Shown: one piece after another, positions 11,085-21,074 of the stretch
Layout: each line of letters opens with the position of its first letter
Numbering within the stretch: position 1 is the stretch's first letter
NCBI RefSeq assembly: GCF_032854445.1
Contig: NC_088299.1
Coordinates: forward strand, 7,108,324-7,172,323
Length of the DNA: 64,000 nt
Direction of reading: 5' to 3'
Origin: Liolophura sinensis
Taxonomy: Eukaryota; Mollusca; Polyplacophora; Chitonida; Chitonidae
The notes under the pieces: generated by a model
Databases searched by the model: none
Seen by the model: the letters and a program-made list of their open reading frames with translations, nothing else
What the model was told of the DNA's origin: nothing
Made by a program: the position numbers and the translations under genes

Positions 11085-11235
11085 TACAGTGTTCAGTGAA
11101 GAGTGCGGCGTAAAACGCCAATCAATCAGTGTTCCATGAAGAGTGCGGTGTAAAACGCCAGTCAATCAGTGTTCGATGAAGAGTGCGGCGTAAAACGTTA
11201 ATCAATCAATCAGTGTTCGATGAACGCCAGTCGAC
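11085..11235 (+). repeat. Tandemly repeated SINE tail
   Basis: Three copies of a ~55-bp unit, GAAGAGTGCGGCGTAAAACG, followed by CCAATCAATCAGTGTTC. This is the 3' end of the SINE family duplicated head to tail. Confidence 0.8.
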
Positions 11236-11251
11236 CATAGATTTGATTTGA

Positions 11252-11330
11252 TTAGCGCCAGCAGGACATTTATTGTGATTAGTGCCAGCAGGACATTTTA
11301 TGTGGTTAGTGCTATCAGGACATTTAATAA
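11252..11330. repeat. 29-bp repeat, three copies
   Basis: Three copies of GTGCCAGCAGGACATTTA with a TGTGATTA linker. Confidence 0.75.
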
Positions 11331-11382
11331 CCATGAAGAGTACAGTCGTCAATATTTTGATAATTCTTCTATATTCGCAAGA

Positions 11383-11500
11383 CTGCAGCAACCTGTGGAT
11401 GGTCGTGTATTTTCCCTGGCTCTATCCGGTTTCCTCCCACCTTAGCGTATAAGTCGTATACGTGAAATAATCTTGAGTGTGGCGTAAAACTCAAATAGAA
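11383..11500 (+). mobile_element. SINE 3' fragment
   Basis: GCAGCAACCTGTGGATGGTC, then GGCTCTATCCGGTTTCCTCC and a TTGAGTGTGGCGTAAAAC tail; matches the second half of the SINE. Confidence 0.8.
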
Positions 11501-12367
11501 AAAAGTAAAAAAAAAAATGTTCGCAAGACATCCACAGATTCAAGGAGGCATTCACATACAAGCAAACGTCCAATGTTAGCCTGGGTCAGTCCATTCCTCA
11601 TCCCTTTCATCGTAGCGCTAAGTTCCTGAAGAGTGCTTGGTGCCTTTCGGCGTTGACGCACGCGCCCAATGAGCAGAACCCAGGCAAGTTCGATGTTAAA
11701 ATCGCATTATTGTTTGTTGCAGGAGGTAGACAGTAAAAGATCGCCCATGCATGCACATGGCGCTATGTGTGTTTTGAGAATACAGTCTTTTACCAACATT
11801 AAACTCCTGTGGGCAACAGAAAGATGTTCTGTAGCCAGCATTGATCAGTGCGTTCCCGCAACATCACATACACACCCCAAAACGACCTTGCTGGCGAACT
11901 GACGTCATGACAATGGTCAGTGCGTCGTCGTGCAATTGTGTCTCGAGCAATTTCGTGTCCAAGAGAATGATACTTGACATCTATATATTCAGAGGTAAAC
12001 TGGATAGCTCAAATGCTGTTACGCCCAGTATCGGTATGAGGAGAGACGTGTCGTGCCTGACGACATGAATGGTACCCAAACGGATCGATCTACACAATGT
12101 AAATTAGACGACTGATTGGCTATATTGATTTTACTTTCAACCAATCGCAGGCTTTAATTCCATTGTACTGATTCTAGAAAAAAAGACATGGAGCGGAGCT
12201 ATTGAAGCCATCCGCTTTATGTGACATACATCGATTGATACATTGACAACTCTATGACCAATCAGGAGGCATGGGGGGTGTCTGCTTAATAAACCCTGTC
12301 AGTCGTTTAGAGCTTTCCCTATGTCCAGTTGAAATGGTGGTTAATTTTCGTAGTCCTACATTAGATT
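11501..12367. other. No gene recognised
   Basis: Open frames at 11669-11902 and 11841-12068 have no recognisable domain. I see no splice-supported exon. Confidence 0.5.
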
Positions 12368-12486
12368 GATCAGGTCCAAACGTAAAGGCAGCTCATCCAA
12401 TAAAATTAACACCCTGCTTGAAATTCTTATATGACTGATCAGGTCCAGACGTAAAGGTAGCTCATCCAATAAAGTTAACACCCTGT
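12368..12486. repeat. Direct duplication, ~61 bp x2
   Basis: Two near-identical copies of TGATCAGGTCCAAACGTAAA followed by GCAGCTCATCCAATAAAATT and ACACCCTG. Confidence 0.9.
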
Positions 12487-13489
12487 TTTTTTTTCTGTGT
12501 TTTTTTCATGTGTTTCTCTCTTTATGTGTTATGCTAAAACAAAGATTTGTATGAATGTGTGGAGTTTCAAAAGGATAGCCTGAAACCTAGATTCTTCCCA
12601 TATAGTGCGAAAGCAATATTTCCAGAATGCATATGCTTGTTAGTTTTAACACGTTAACCATTCTTACAGTCCGTGTCTCAAACTACACCTACATATGTGC
12701 ATTAGTATAACACAAGTCTTTTCGAACGAAGAACAACTAAAACAACTTGACGCTGTTGAATATGTATGAACCACTGTTGAATATGTGTGAACATCTCTTG
12801 AATACAGAATGCTAACGACGATATTCTGGGCCTGAAAGGATGTCTTCAGCATTTCTGTCTCGAAAGGGTTTTTTTTTTTTTTTTTTTTTAATTCTAAAAA
12901 CGTCCCCAAATATGAAGTCTAGTGCATGCCCTTTCCATGCACTTGACAGTTTAAAATTGATTTAGTAAAGGGTTTCTCAGCTGATGCTGAAGTACCCGGA
13001 ATGTTTGAAGGCAAATAGTCACATATACAGTGCATGGTAAAGGTATATCCTGGTATAAAATATATGAAAGACCCACTGGATGAATCCTGCAGCTGTATAA
13101 CTTAAGTCGTAAAGAGAAATAAATAATATAGTAATAAAATATAAGTAGATGCCATTTTTAGAGCTAAATTCCTGACCTGTCCATCACTAAATACACTTCC
13201 ACTTACAGGGTCACAGAATAAGTCCGTGGGTTTACAAGATGAAAATATTTATAAAAGTGAAAAAAAAACGTCTTTGCTATCACCATTCTTATCTTCCTGC
13301 GTTTAACGGAAAACCGACATTTCTAAAGACATACATTGAGTATTTGCCCTCCATTGCTGATCGCGCGCATGGAAAAAGTACTCCATCCGGTTTCAAACCA
13401 TCAATATAGTGTCCCAACTATGTGTGCGAGCGTTGTATGTAAACTGGTTTAGATCGGGTAACTTGTCCAACCCGGGTCGGGTCATACCA
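12487..13489. other. No gene recognised
   Basis: AT-rich with a poly(T) run near 12868-12889. Nothing coding is supported. Confidence 0.5.
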
Positions 13490-13757
13490 AAGATAATGAA
13501 AATGGTGTTTGTTGCTGCCTCGATTGGCTCCCAGCTCTGACATTAGAGCAAGGAAATCGGACTAGTTGGCCCGATGTAAGTATGATGTGACTGGATGAGG
13601 TGTCGTCTCTGGTGTCATCGGCATGATACTTCAGTGGTGGCAGCACTTTGGCGGCAAAGACTCTCAGTAATACAGTATATATACAAACCTAATGACTCCT
13701 CGCGGTTTTATAACTGAAAAATTGTTGAGTACGACGTTAAACCCCAAACAATCGTTT
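13490..13757 (+). mobile_element. Second SINE-like family, copy 1
   Basis: Shares a body with the copies at 17219 and 21630: TTTGTTGCTGCCTCGATTGG, then GTCATCGGCATGATACTTCA and GTGGCAGCACTTTGG. It ends in AAAAATTGTTGAGTACGACG and TTAAACCCC. Both families share a GAGTACG(A/G)CGT tail, as expected if the same partner LINE mobilises them. Confidence 0.75.
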
Positions 13758-13804
13758 AGTCGAGGTAGGAGACGTGTAAAGGAAATCGGAAGCAACTGTG
13801 AGCT

Positions 13805-14012
13805 AATCCAAAAGCATTCTGACCAAGGAGCCTCTCACCAACGCGGACCCTTGTGAGTTCAAGTCCAGCTCATGCCGGCTTCCTCAGCTTTTGTTTTCGT
13901 GGGAAGATCGGTGGATGGCCGTGTGTTCTGCCCGGTTTCCTCCACAACATTCTGGCTGCCGTCGTAAACCCTATATATTCTTGAGAACGACGTAAAACAC
14001 CAATTTAATAAG
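13805..14012 (+). mobile_element. tRNA-SINE copy, diverged
   Basis: Lacks the first ~40 bases of the head. From AGGAGCCTCTCACCAACGCG through TTCAAGTCCAGCTCATGCCG and TGCCCGGTTTCCTCC to TTGAGAACGACGTAAAACAC it follows the family consensus. Confidence 0.85.
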
Positions 14013-14530
14013 TAAGGCATTCTTAGAGCACAAACCGTAGCCACTTGGCACAAAGGGACATAACTCTGTAGTTGTGTCGTAGGCCCTAAATCGCAATGGT
14101 AAGAAATCACTATGAAAATTCCTGGAATCGAGTGCGGAACATCCGCGAACTATAACCGATCACCAGTTTGTACTTCTGCCAAGGCCGCCTTAATTGTGAA
14201 CAGAGTTTCATCAAAGTGATTTGCGCAACTCATTCTGTAATTTTGTCGTCCGAGAGGCACCTGGCAGTGGTGAAGAATTCTTCGCTAATTCCTGGATCCG
14301 GATCAGCGCGAAAATGTAATTGACTGCTGTATGTGTCAGTGTCTAGCGGAATGATTTAATTTGCATATAATGAATTTATTAAATTGATATGTATACAGGT
14401 CTTAGTTTGGGAAATTCTTTCAGCTGACCCTGCACTATGATTCGCTGCAACTAGGCGCTATAGCCGTTCAAGTATAAGCTGGCATAAATGATACAGTTGT
14501 CCTGTTTGTTTCCACTCTGAAAAAATATGT
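14013..14530. other. No feature recognised
   Basis: Unique AT-rich sequence without a supported gene. Confidence 0.5.
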
Positions 14531-14742
14531 TAAATTTAATGAAAAGTTTGTTGTCTGAGTGATGGTAGAACGTATTCTCTTATTGCAGCGGATTATTCAG
14601 TTAATTATAGCGCGGAAAATGTATGAAATGAACATAAAGACAGTATTACAGACTTACAAGATATTGTTTTAAATAAAGTATTATGCCGTAATAACAATAT
14701 ACCTTCTAGCGTCACTCAGACAACAGAGGCTCTGTTAAATGT
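14531..14742. mobile_element. MITE-like element, family A copy 1
   Basis: Inverted ends: TTGTTGTCTGAGTGATGGTA at the left and, on the opposite strand at the right, CTGTTGTCTGAGTGACGCTA. The same termini flank the element at 21075-21273. Non-coding interior rich in A/T. Confidence 0.75.
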
Positions 14743-15331
14743 AATAGATCTTATTAAGAGTGGACACAAACCGAAAAAGTTTTTTGAGATGTTCGGTTTG
14801 TAATTGCATGGTGTGTTCAACTTTACAGGGGGTCGAGGATTGGCGTGAACGATGTACATGCGCAACCTTGGACAAACGTTTACACAGGTATAGGCCTTCA
14901 CTCGTTTCTTGAAAATATCAGCACACTGTGGAAGCGCAAAACACAGAAGAATTTCTGTATATAATCCAGACAATAAAAATATTGAGATCAACATAACATT
15001 TGTTGGTGGGTGGGGTCAGCATGGCTGAGGAACATGATATATTCGTCATCATGTCGCATGTTGAAGACTGACCAGCCAGAATCTTAAATGTAGGCCTATT
15101 AGATTAGTCTAAGATAAGAGGCTTACTACACCCCGAGGTGCTAGAACTGCGCTAATGTTTGTACGGTGAAGCCTAGTGATTGGTGATTGTTTTAACCGTG
15201 TGATTTACTGCGATAACTTGTCTAATACTTTGAACAGTTCTGTATATATATATTCCTCATTTAGGTAAATAAAAAAATTGTCGTGGGATTATGCTCTTAT
15301 ACTCGGAATTTATTTATTTATCCATATTCAG

Positions 15332-15558
15332 GTATAATCGTGGAAAAGGTCAGGAAAGTAATAGACGTCTGTTTTGAGAAGATGGTTACAATGACTCGGG
15401 GAGAACCAGAGACAGCCCCTGAGAATGCTGGAACAATTCCGGGTTCTGTAGACGGAGGAACTGAAGCAGGAGCCATCTATTGAACAAGAGGATTAAATCT
15501 CGACTTAGTGCCGTCTGTGATCAATGATTTTCAAGAATTGAACAGCGTCTCTGTATAG
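15332..15558 (+). pseudogene. Coding-like segment, unknown family, in-frame stop
   Basis: Follows an acceptor-like CCATATTCAG. The open frame runs IIVEKVRKVIDVCFEKM and an acidic Gly/Glu/Pro-rich stretch to TGA at 15481-15483, then continues in the same frame through LDLVPSVINDFQELN to TAG at 15556. The post-stop piece resembles the segment at 15918-16133 (pattern L-D-x(3)-V-x-S-V-I-x-D-x-Q-x(2)-N). I do not recognise the family. Possibly decayed paired exons; function unknown. Confidence 0.35.
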
Positions 15559-15589
15559 CCACACGTTTTAAACCCATTGGTCTTGCAGC

Positions 15590-15853
15590 TCAGTGAGAGA
15601 AAAGTTTGAGTCAACTGACTCAAAAATCTGAGTAATTCAGTGGAGCTAATTCGACTCATATCGAGCCATATCACCTGATCAATTGAGTCGAGAGACTCAT
15701 CTGTTTATATTTTGACTCATTTGGCTAGTCGGAAAACTCACAGGAGTCGTCCTGACTAAGCTAACATGGTTATATGACTCAGTCTTAGTCGAATTAGCTC
15801 CATTGAATTATCCAGATTTTTGAGTCAATTGACCCAAACTTTTCTCTCAGGGC
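15590..15853. mobile_element. Foldback element with ~80-bp inverted termini
   Basis: The left end TGAGAGAAAAGTTTGAGTCA and the reverse-complemented right end TGAGAGAAAAGTTTGGGTCA match. The match continues with ACTGACTCAAAAATCTG and GAGCTAATTCGACT. The inside is packed with GAGTC/GACTC motifs. It is a non-coding MITE-like element lying between the two coding-like segments. Confidence 0.85.
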
Positions 15854-15917
15854 TGATTGACTGATAAATCTGGTGCGTTGAGCACAGCGTAGCCTGTAGA
15901 CATGGATTTGAACCCAG

Positions 15918-16133
15918 CTGGAGGTTAAAGTCCATCACCGTGCAACAGATTGTTTAGACCCGCGCTTTGTACAATCGGTGATTAGGGATTTGCAAGACAT
16001 GAATGATACCGGCGCAATGAAGAATTTTTGCGAACCCGATGATGAGGCTGCGTGCGATAATTCCAAATTATCACATCCACCTTTTCTAAACGCTATACGG
16101 ATACGGAAGAAACTTGATGGAAACGACTGTTAA
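15918..16133 (+). CDS. Possible terminal exon, unknown family
   Basis: After an acceptor-like TTGAACCCAG there is a 71-codon open frame ending in TAA at 16131-16133. It contains LDPRFVQSVIRDLQDMN, an acidic stretch with CEPDDEAACDN, and a basic end IRIRKKLDGNDC. The first motif resembles the segment ending at 15558. No domain recognised; no start codon, so it could only be a 3' exon or a remnant. Confidence 0.3.
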   Translation: MEVKVHHRATDCLDPRFVQSVIRDLQDMNDTGAMKNFCEPDDEAACDNSKLSHPPFLNAIRIRKKLDGNDC

Positions 16134-16194
16134 CTGGACAACCTCTTTGACGACGTGGTCGCTTTGTGGTACGTGCTCTTAATTATAATATCGC

Positions 16195-16256
16195 GACGAT
16201 ATGCATGGCTGAAATATTGCCAATGTGTCGTGAAGGCATAATCATTCATTCATTTT
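16195..16256 (+). mobile_element. SINE-like tail fragment, third type
   Basis: ATGGCTGAAATATTGCCAAT, then GTGTCGTGAAGGC and (ATTC)n. It has the same design as the other tails (GCTGAAATATT-GC-ATGTGGCGT type). Confidence 0.5.
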
Positions 16257-17123
16257 TAATTAATAAATTAGATGCCCTGTCTGTAATGTGACTCGGTACT
16301 ACTTCGTACATCTATGCGTGGTTAGATCAGTTGACCCCCATTCGTGTGGATAATAGCTTAGTTATAATCCTGCAATTGGGCTGCACAATAACTAGACCGC
16401 TTTTAAGCCCATGGGCTCTAGTTTCTATTATTATTTTACATAAACGACATACCGCTACTCGTTCTGAGTTATTCATTATGTAACGAACACTACTGATTGA
16501 ATAACAACAAGTTGAGAGGTAAACCATAGGTAGATATAAAATATCGTAATGTCTCGCGAGAAGAAAGCATATACCAATACATCCTTGTCAGGTGAAGGTG
16601 GTAGACATCAGCACATTTCTAAATCTGTGTAACAAAGGAACAGGCAATATTTGCCGCACACGCTGAAAAAGGTCCCTGGATCCACGTGTATTGTATCGGT
16701 TCCTGTTGTTCCCAGTTCTGCTTTCACATTAAATGTTCTTAGTGCATGTAGTTACATTTACTCCCAGACATGTTACATCTATATCGCCCATTTAATGCCA
16801 TCCCAGGCAGCTGTCAGCCGCTTGGTGGTGCTAGCAGTTACATTGAACTCAAGGGAGGTAATTCGTGGTACTTGTGGCAGTTGCTGCCATGCAGCCTTCA
16901 TCTCCGTGGAAATAATACAATATGTGTGTTATATTTAGCAGAACAATCTGATGATGTTATCGGAGCAGAACCCGATTCCACAAAGCCGTTTCTGACTTAA
17001 GTCAAAATTTCCAAACTCGTTACGACGCTTAGTGTTTGGTACTAACACTTTTGTCCTAAGATAACATTGATTGTTTGATTGTAATTTCTAAAGACCAAAA
17101 CAAAGTTTAAAATCGTATTTCCG
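16257..17123. other. No gene recognised
   Basis: Open frames at 16651-16938 and 16770-17000 overlap in different frames and match no family I know. Confidence 0.45.
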
Positions 17124-18461
17124 TCAGCACATATCCAGGAAACATTCAACACATAGAATCAGAACCGGAATAGTCAGTCGTTGATCCGGATTATCAAGCA
17201 TCAGCTGGGATCCTAAAAACTCTTGATCGAGTCACACCTAAGGTTTTAAAAGAGGAAGTTGTAACTTCCTCGCTTGACGTTCAGCATGAAGGGGATAGTG
17301 CAACTACAGGTTGACCCATATCAGTATAATGGCTCGGGCGGGGCGGCTTACTTGCCTTCGGTAAGTCGTCTCAGTGAAGCAGCACTAAATAAAAGAGCGG
17401 TGGAAATCCGTCCTGCAACAAGGAGGCACATTACATGTACATGCACCCTAAGAATTCCTTCGTCGTCATATGACTGAAAAATTGTTGAGTACGACGTTAA
17501 ACCCCAAGCACTCACTCACTCCTAAAATCTCCAGTTTAAGCGGATCGGCATTCTCCGCAACTGTTCGTAAGACGTACTCGAAGCTGTACAGGTCTGACTT
17601 GACACTAGGTGGCGCTTGATAAACAACTTCCTGGGCAATGTGATGACGGTCCGCCATGTCGGCCGGATCCACGGTGCCGGTGTAGCTAGAGTTATACGTC
17701 GCCATACCCATGTCCACGAATTTCACCTTGAGGCGGTCGTTGCTCTCATCCAGAAGGATGTTGTCAAACTCTTTGTCGTTCAGAAGGACACCTTTCTTGT
17801 GAATTTTCTGAAGGCCCTTTGCCCCTTGTATGGCAAACTGCAGCCATGTCTTTTTCTCTCCGCCTCTAAGCATCAGGCCCTCCACGGTTGTTCCCTGACC
17901 AACATATTCCTTGACCAGAATAGGATCGCTGCTCCTCCTTGCCATGTTGATTAGCCCGTGGACCTTGGGTACCGCACCTGTGACCTGCAGGTACCGTTGT
18001 GTCTTAACCTCTCTCTCAATTTCTTCCACGGACGCACGGTTAGGTTTGAAAAACTCAGCAGCGATGTCTGTCGTCTGCTCTTCTTGCACAAGTTTCCCGC
18101 GTTGGAAGTATCCATACCCGCCCTCGCCCAGGATGCCACAAGCTCCATCGTCTCGGTACTCCAAGTCCAGGTCGGTGCGGGAAATATTGGGGATGATCAC
18201 ACCACTTACAGATGAGGGCTGTGTCTGCGTGGTGCTGGACTCCGAATGGACTATCTGCTCTGGACGCTTGGGGTTCGTTTGCGTGTGGCCATGGGCGTTT
18301 TTGCTTTTGACTTCCTTTTCCGTAGAGAGATCGAAGGGCAACAACTGTGGTTTCCTCTCAGGCACAGGTGAAGTTACTGGTTGTTGACTTGAACCCTCGT
18401 CCCCATTGTATGGCGAGGCGTTGTCTCTGTCAGTTTGGTGTACAAACAATTGCCGAATCAC
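17124..18461 (-). pseudogene. Kinase-like ORF split by a SINE
   Basis: An open frame runs on the minus strand from a stop near 18506 down to 17466. The first ~100 residues are low-complexity (Ser/Thr/Pro/Gln). A protein-kinase fold follows: a glycine loop LGEGGYG (residues 111-117 counted from 18461), IAAEFFKP where VAVK is expected (Lys replaced by Glu), LNDKEFDNILL in place of HRDLKxxN (catalytic Asp and Asn kept, Lys lost), DMG for DFG, and SDLYSFEYVL. There is no in-frame ATG before the kinase domain; 18461 is only a GTG codon. The frame enters a SINE at 17519. Beyond the SINE the kinase C-lobe resumes in frame (GSQLMLDNPDQRLTIP) to a stop at 17124-17126. It is a pseudokinase-type remnant or a broken gene copy; partners unknown. 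Confidence 0.75.
17219..17519 (+). mobile_element. Second SINE-like family, copy 2, inside kinase ORF
   Basis: The body includes TTGTAACTTCCTCGCTTGAC, the 3' part TCGTCGTCATATGACTG, and a tail AAATTGTTGAGTACGACGTT ending in (CACT)n. An 8-bp direct repeat, TCCTAAAA, flanks it at 17211-17218 and 17520-17527, as expected of a target-site duplication. Removing one duplicate and the element rejoins the kinase frame, which dates the insertion after the coding sequence arose. Confidence 0.8.
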
Positions 18462-18504
18462 AAGTCTTTTGGGCTCCGCCGGGCGATACGTCGAATCATT
18501 TATT

Positions 18505-18650
18505 TATTAGATGTACAATATTTATTACATGTGTAACGTGTAATACATGTGCAATATTTATTACATGTGTAATGTTTAATACATGTACGATATTTATTAC
18601 ACGTGTAATGTTTAATACATGTACAATATTTATTACATGTACTTTGTTCA
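18505..18650. repeat. ~34-bp array rich in ACATGT
   Basis: Four to five copies of ATTTATTACATGTGTAATGT with TTAATACATGTAC, directly upstream of the kinase-like frame. Confidence 0.8.
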
Positions 18651-18695
18651 TTACATTCTTGAGTACGGCAGAAAACACCAATCAAACAAACAATG
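18651..18695 (+). mobile_element. SINE tail fragment
   Basis: TTCTTGAGTACGGCAGAAAA, then CACCAATCAAACAAACAA: only the 3' end of the family. Confidence 0.75.
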
Positions 18696-19424
18696 AATTA
18701 TTTATTAAATGTACAGTATGACATGTTACATAACTATAAGAAGCACTTGCGTTGAATGTTTTCTTCATTTCGGCAAACCCTTTTGGCCTGAGAGATACAT
18801 GGTTTACTTGGCAGAATCATTTGTGGTTTTTTTGAAGTCGGGGAAAGTTTCTGTCTATCATTTAAGAGTCAAGTGAAGTATATGTCTCTTTTTGTTGAGA
18901 AGGCACCTTAAGATCGATCAGTTCACGCAGTACCCGCGTATTTTGTCTGACTTTTTTGTGCGTATTTATGCCTCAGAGGAAATGACTGTTGTGGGCAGAC
19001 GGATGTACACGTTGATTATCTCACCGCAAACACCGCAAACTTACGGCGAGGCGTAAAACATCAAGAGGTTTTATACATAACTGGTTTACGAGTTGATGTA
19101 TTTTTTAAAATCCTGGAGAAAAAAAGAACACACCAGATTTGCTGTTTTAGGATTAATATGCTGTGTAATATTTAAGTTGCAATTGGAGACACACAACATT
19201 TGTATTTTTGGTAAAATCTTAGAATTTTGTTAGTTTTGTGGGTCAAATTTTGCGCGCTTTAACATTAACAAAATATATTTTATTTTATTAACTATATTTA
19301 TTACTATTAGGTTTTATTAAAACTTGATATTAAATGGTGGCATAACCTGATTGTGTGAGACATTAAAATCTCGAAAGTTTTTTTTTTGTTTGAAAGAATT
19401 GTTTGAGTGCATGTATGTGTCGTT
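18696..19424. other. No feature recognised
   Basis: AT-rich sequence with no supported gene. Confidence 0.5.
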
Positions 19425-19495
19425 TTATGATTGAACGATTATGATATAGCGCCACATCGACAGTATTTCAGCCATAGAGCGTCGATACTGTATTT
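19425..19495 (-). mobile_element. SINE-like tail fragment, third type, reversed
   Basis: Reading the minus strand gives GGCTGAAATACTGTCGATGT, then GGCGCTAT; same design as 16195-16256. Confidence 0.45.
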
Positions 19496-19553
19496 TTAAG
19501 GCCCATGCAATTTGATCCCAATAATGGTTATATACTATATAAAAACGCCTTTG

Positions 19554-19803
19554 GGGGCCTCCGTGGCTCAGTCGGTTAAAGCGCTAGCGCAGCGTAATGA
19601 CCCAGGAGTCTCTCACCAATGCGGTCGCTGTGAGTTCAAGTCCAGCTCATGCTGGCTTCCTCTCCGGCCGTACGTGAGAAGGTCTGCCAGCAACCTGCGG
19701 ATGGTCGTGGGTTTCCCCCGGGCTCTGCCCGGTTTCCACCCACCATAATGCTGGCCGCCGTCGTATAAGTGAAATATTCTTGAGTACGGCGTAAAACACC
19801 AAT

Positions 19804-19833
<30 letters not shown>
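19554..19833 (+). mobile_element. tRNA-derived SINE, full length, 13-bp target duplication
   Basis: Complete copy: head GGCCTCCGTGGCTCAGTCGG, B-box region GAGTTCAAGTCC, body with CCCCCGGGCTCTGCCCGG, and a TTGAGTACGGCGTAAAACAC tail ending in a long poly(A). The 13-bp duplication AAAAACGCCTTTG lies at 19541-19553 and 19834-19846. The exact duplication and pure poly(A) mark it as one of the youngest insertions here. Confidence 0.95.
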
Positions 19834-19839
<6 letters not shown>

Positions 19840-19851
19840 GCCTTTGTAAAA

Positions 19852-20268
19852 TCCATGCTTGCTTGACACTTAACACGATGTAAATGTATGCATGCTTGAC
19901 ACTAAGCACGATGTAAATGTATGCATGCTTGGCATTTAGCACGATGTAAATGTATGCATGCTTGACACTAAGCACGATGTAAATGTATGCATGCTTGGCA
20001 CTTAGCACGATGTAAATGTATGCATGCTTGACACTAAGCACGATGTAAATGTATGCATGCTTGGCATTTAGCACGATGTAAATGTATGCATGCTTGACAC
20101 TAAGCACGATGTAAATGTATGCATGCTTGGCACTTAGCACGATGTAAATGTATGCATGCTTGACACTAAGCACGATGTAAATGTATGCATGCTTGACACT
20201 AAGCACAATGTAAATGTATGCATGCTTGACTCTTAGCATGATGTAAATGTATGCATGCTTCGCATTTT
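19852..20268. repeat. 33-bp minisatellite, about 12 copies
   Basis: The unit is TGCATGCTTGACACTAAGCA followed by CGATGTAAATGTA. Copies alternate between TGACACTAAG and TGGCATTTAG or TGGCACTTAG forms, suggesting a higher-order 66-bp unit. It starts within ten bases of the SINE duplication. The minus strand stays open because the period is a multiple of three. Confidence 0.95.
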
Positions 20269-20590
20269 TCATTTATGGGATTGTTTTTTCGGATAACATT
20301 ACTCCTCAAACAGTCTCAGGGAGAAGTTTGGCGGCGTTCTATATTATTCCTGTGATATTATTTATTAAAATGCACACATTACAGAATGTTATAATTCCGT
20401 GTGCTTTGCTATATAACTACTTTATGTAATAAAAATATAGAACCGCCGACCAAATATATTATTTGGTTTTTGCTGAAAAGTCAGCGCGAGTTAACATTTT
20501 TTGAGGCTTGGAGCCTGTCGTTTGCTATTAATGACCTTAGATGAGGCTAGAATTTTTTTCATCCTGTCACTGTTGTTTAGAATTGGTAAA

Positions 20591-20947
20591 TCAGAAAAAT
20601 CCGTGACTTTAAAGGTTTCTAAATGCAGTAAACATAGATGTGGAACATGCATACACATATTAGAAGGATCAGGCTTTCAATTTGAGGGAGAAGATTCTTT
20701 GTTTAATGTAAAATTTGACGTGCTGCACTGTAAAAAATGTTGTGTTTGCATGGGGTGTGGCAAACAATACATTGACCAGACCTCAGATCTCCGCTCCAGA
20801 TTGACGCTGCATCGACGGCGGCCAGCATTAAAGTGCGCGGTAACCGGGCAGATCCTGGAGGAAACCCACGACCATTCGCAGTTGCTGGAAGACCCACTGT
20901 ATATAGCAAATAAGAATATATTAATTGAATTTGATAAATTTGTGTAA
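20591..20947 (+). pseudogene. Penelope-like element fragment with GIY-YIG-type domain
   Basis: The open frame 20501-20947 carries, from about 20610, CSKHRCGTCIHILEG, a spacer, and CMGCGKQYIDQTSDLRSRLT followed by LHRRRP. This Cys-knuckle plus (Y)IGQT-x-L-R-x-R-x-x-H layout is the GIY-YIG endonuclease module at the C-terminus of Penelope-like retroelements. The usual VIY strand is damaged and Gly of YIG is Asp here. No reverse transcriptase was found nearby, so it is a truncated relic. Confidence 0.6.
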
Positions 20948-21074
20948 ATTAGTAAGCGTTTGCCAGTATTACAATCAAATTGTCTTCGCTTTTGGCTTTT
21001 GGGAAGTGAGTCGTGGCAGAACGGTTAAGCAGATGCCGAAGCAAGCTCAATACAGTAAAAAAAATAATCTTAAT

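Noticed and set aside
17466-18461. Intact 331-codon kinase gene starting at 18461
   Set aside because: The first codon is GTG, no in-frame ATG precedes the kinase domain, and the last 18 codons are SINE sequence. Called a disrupted remnant instead.
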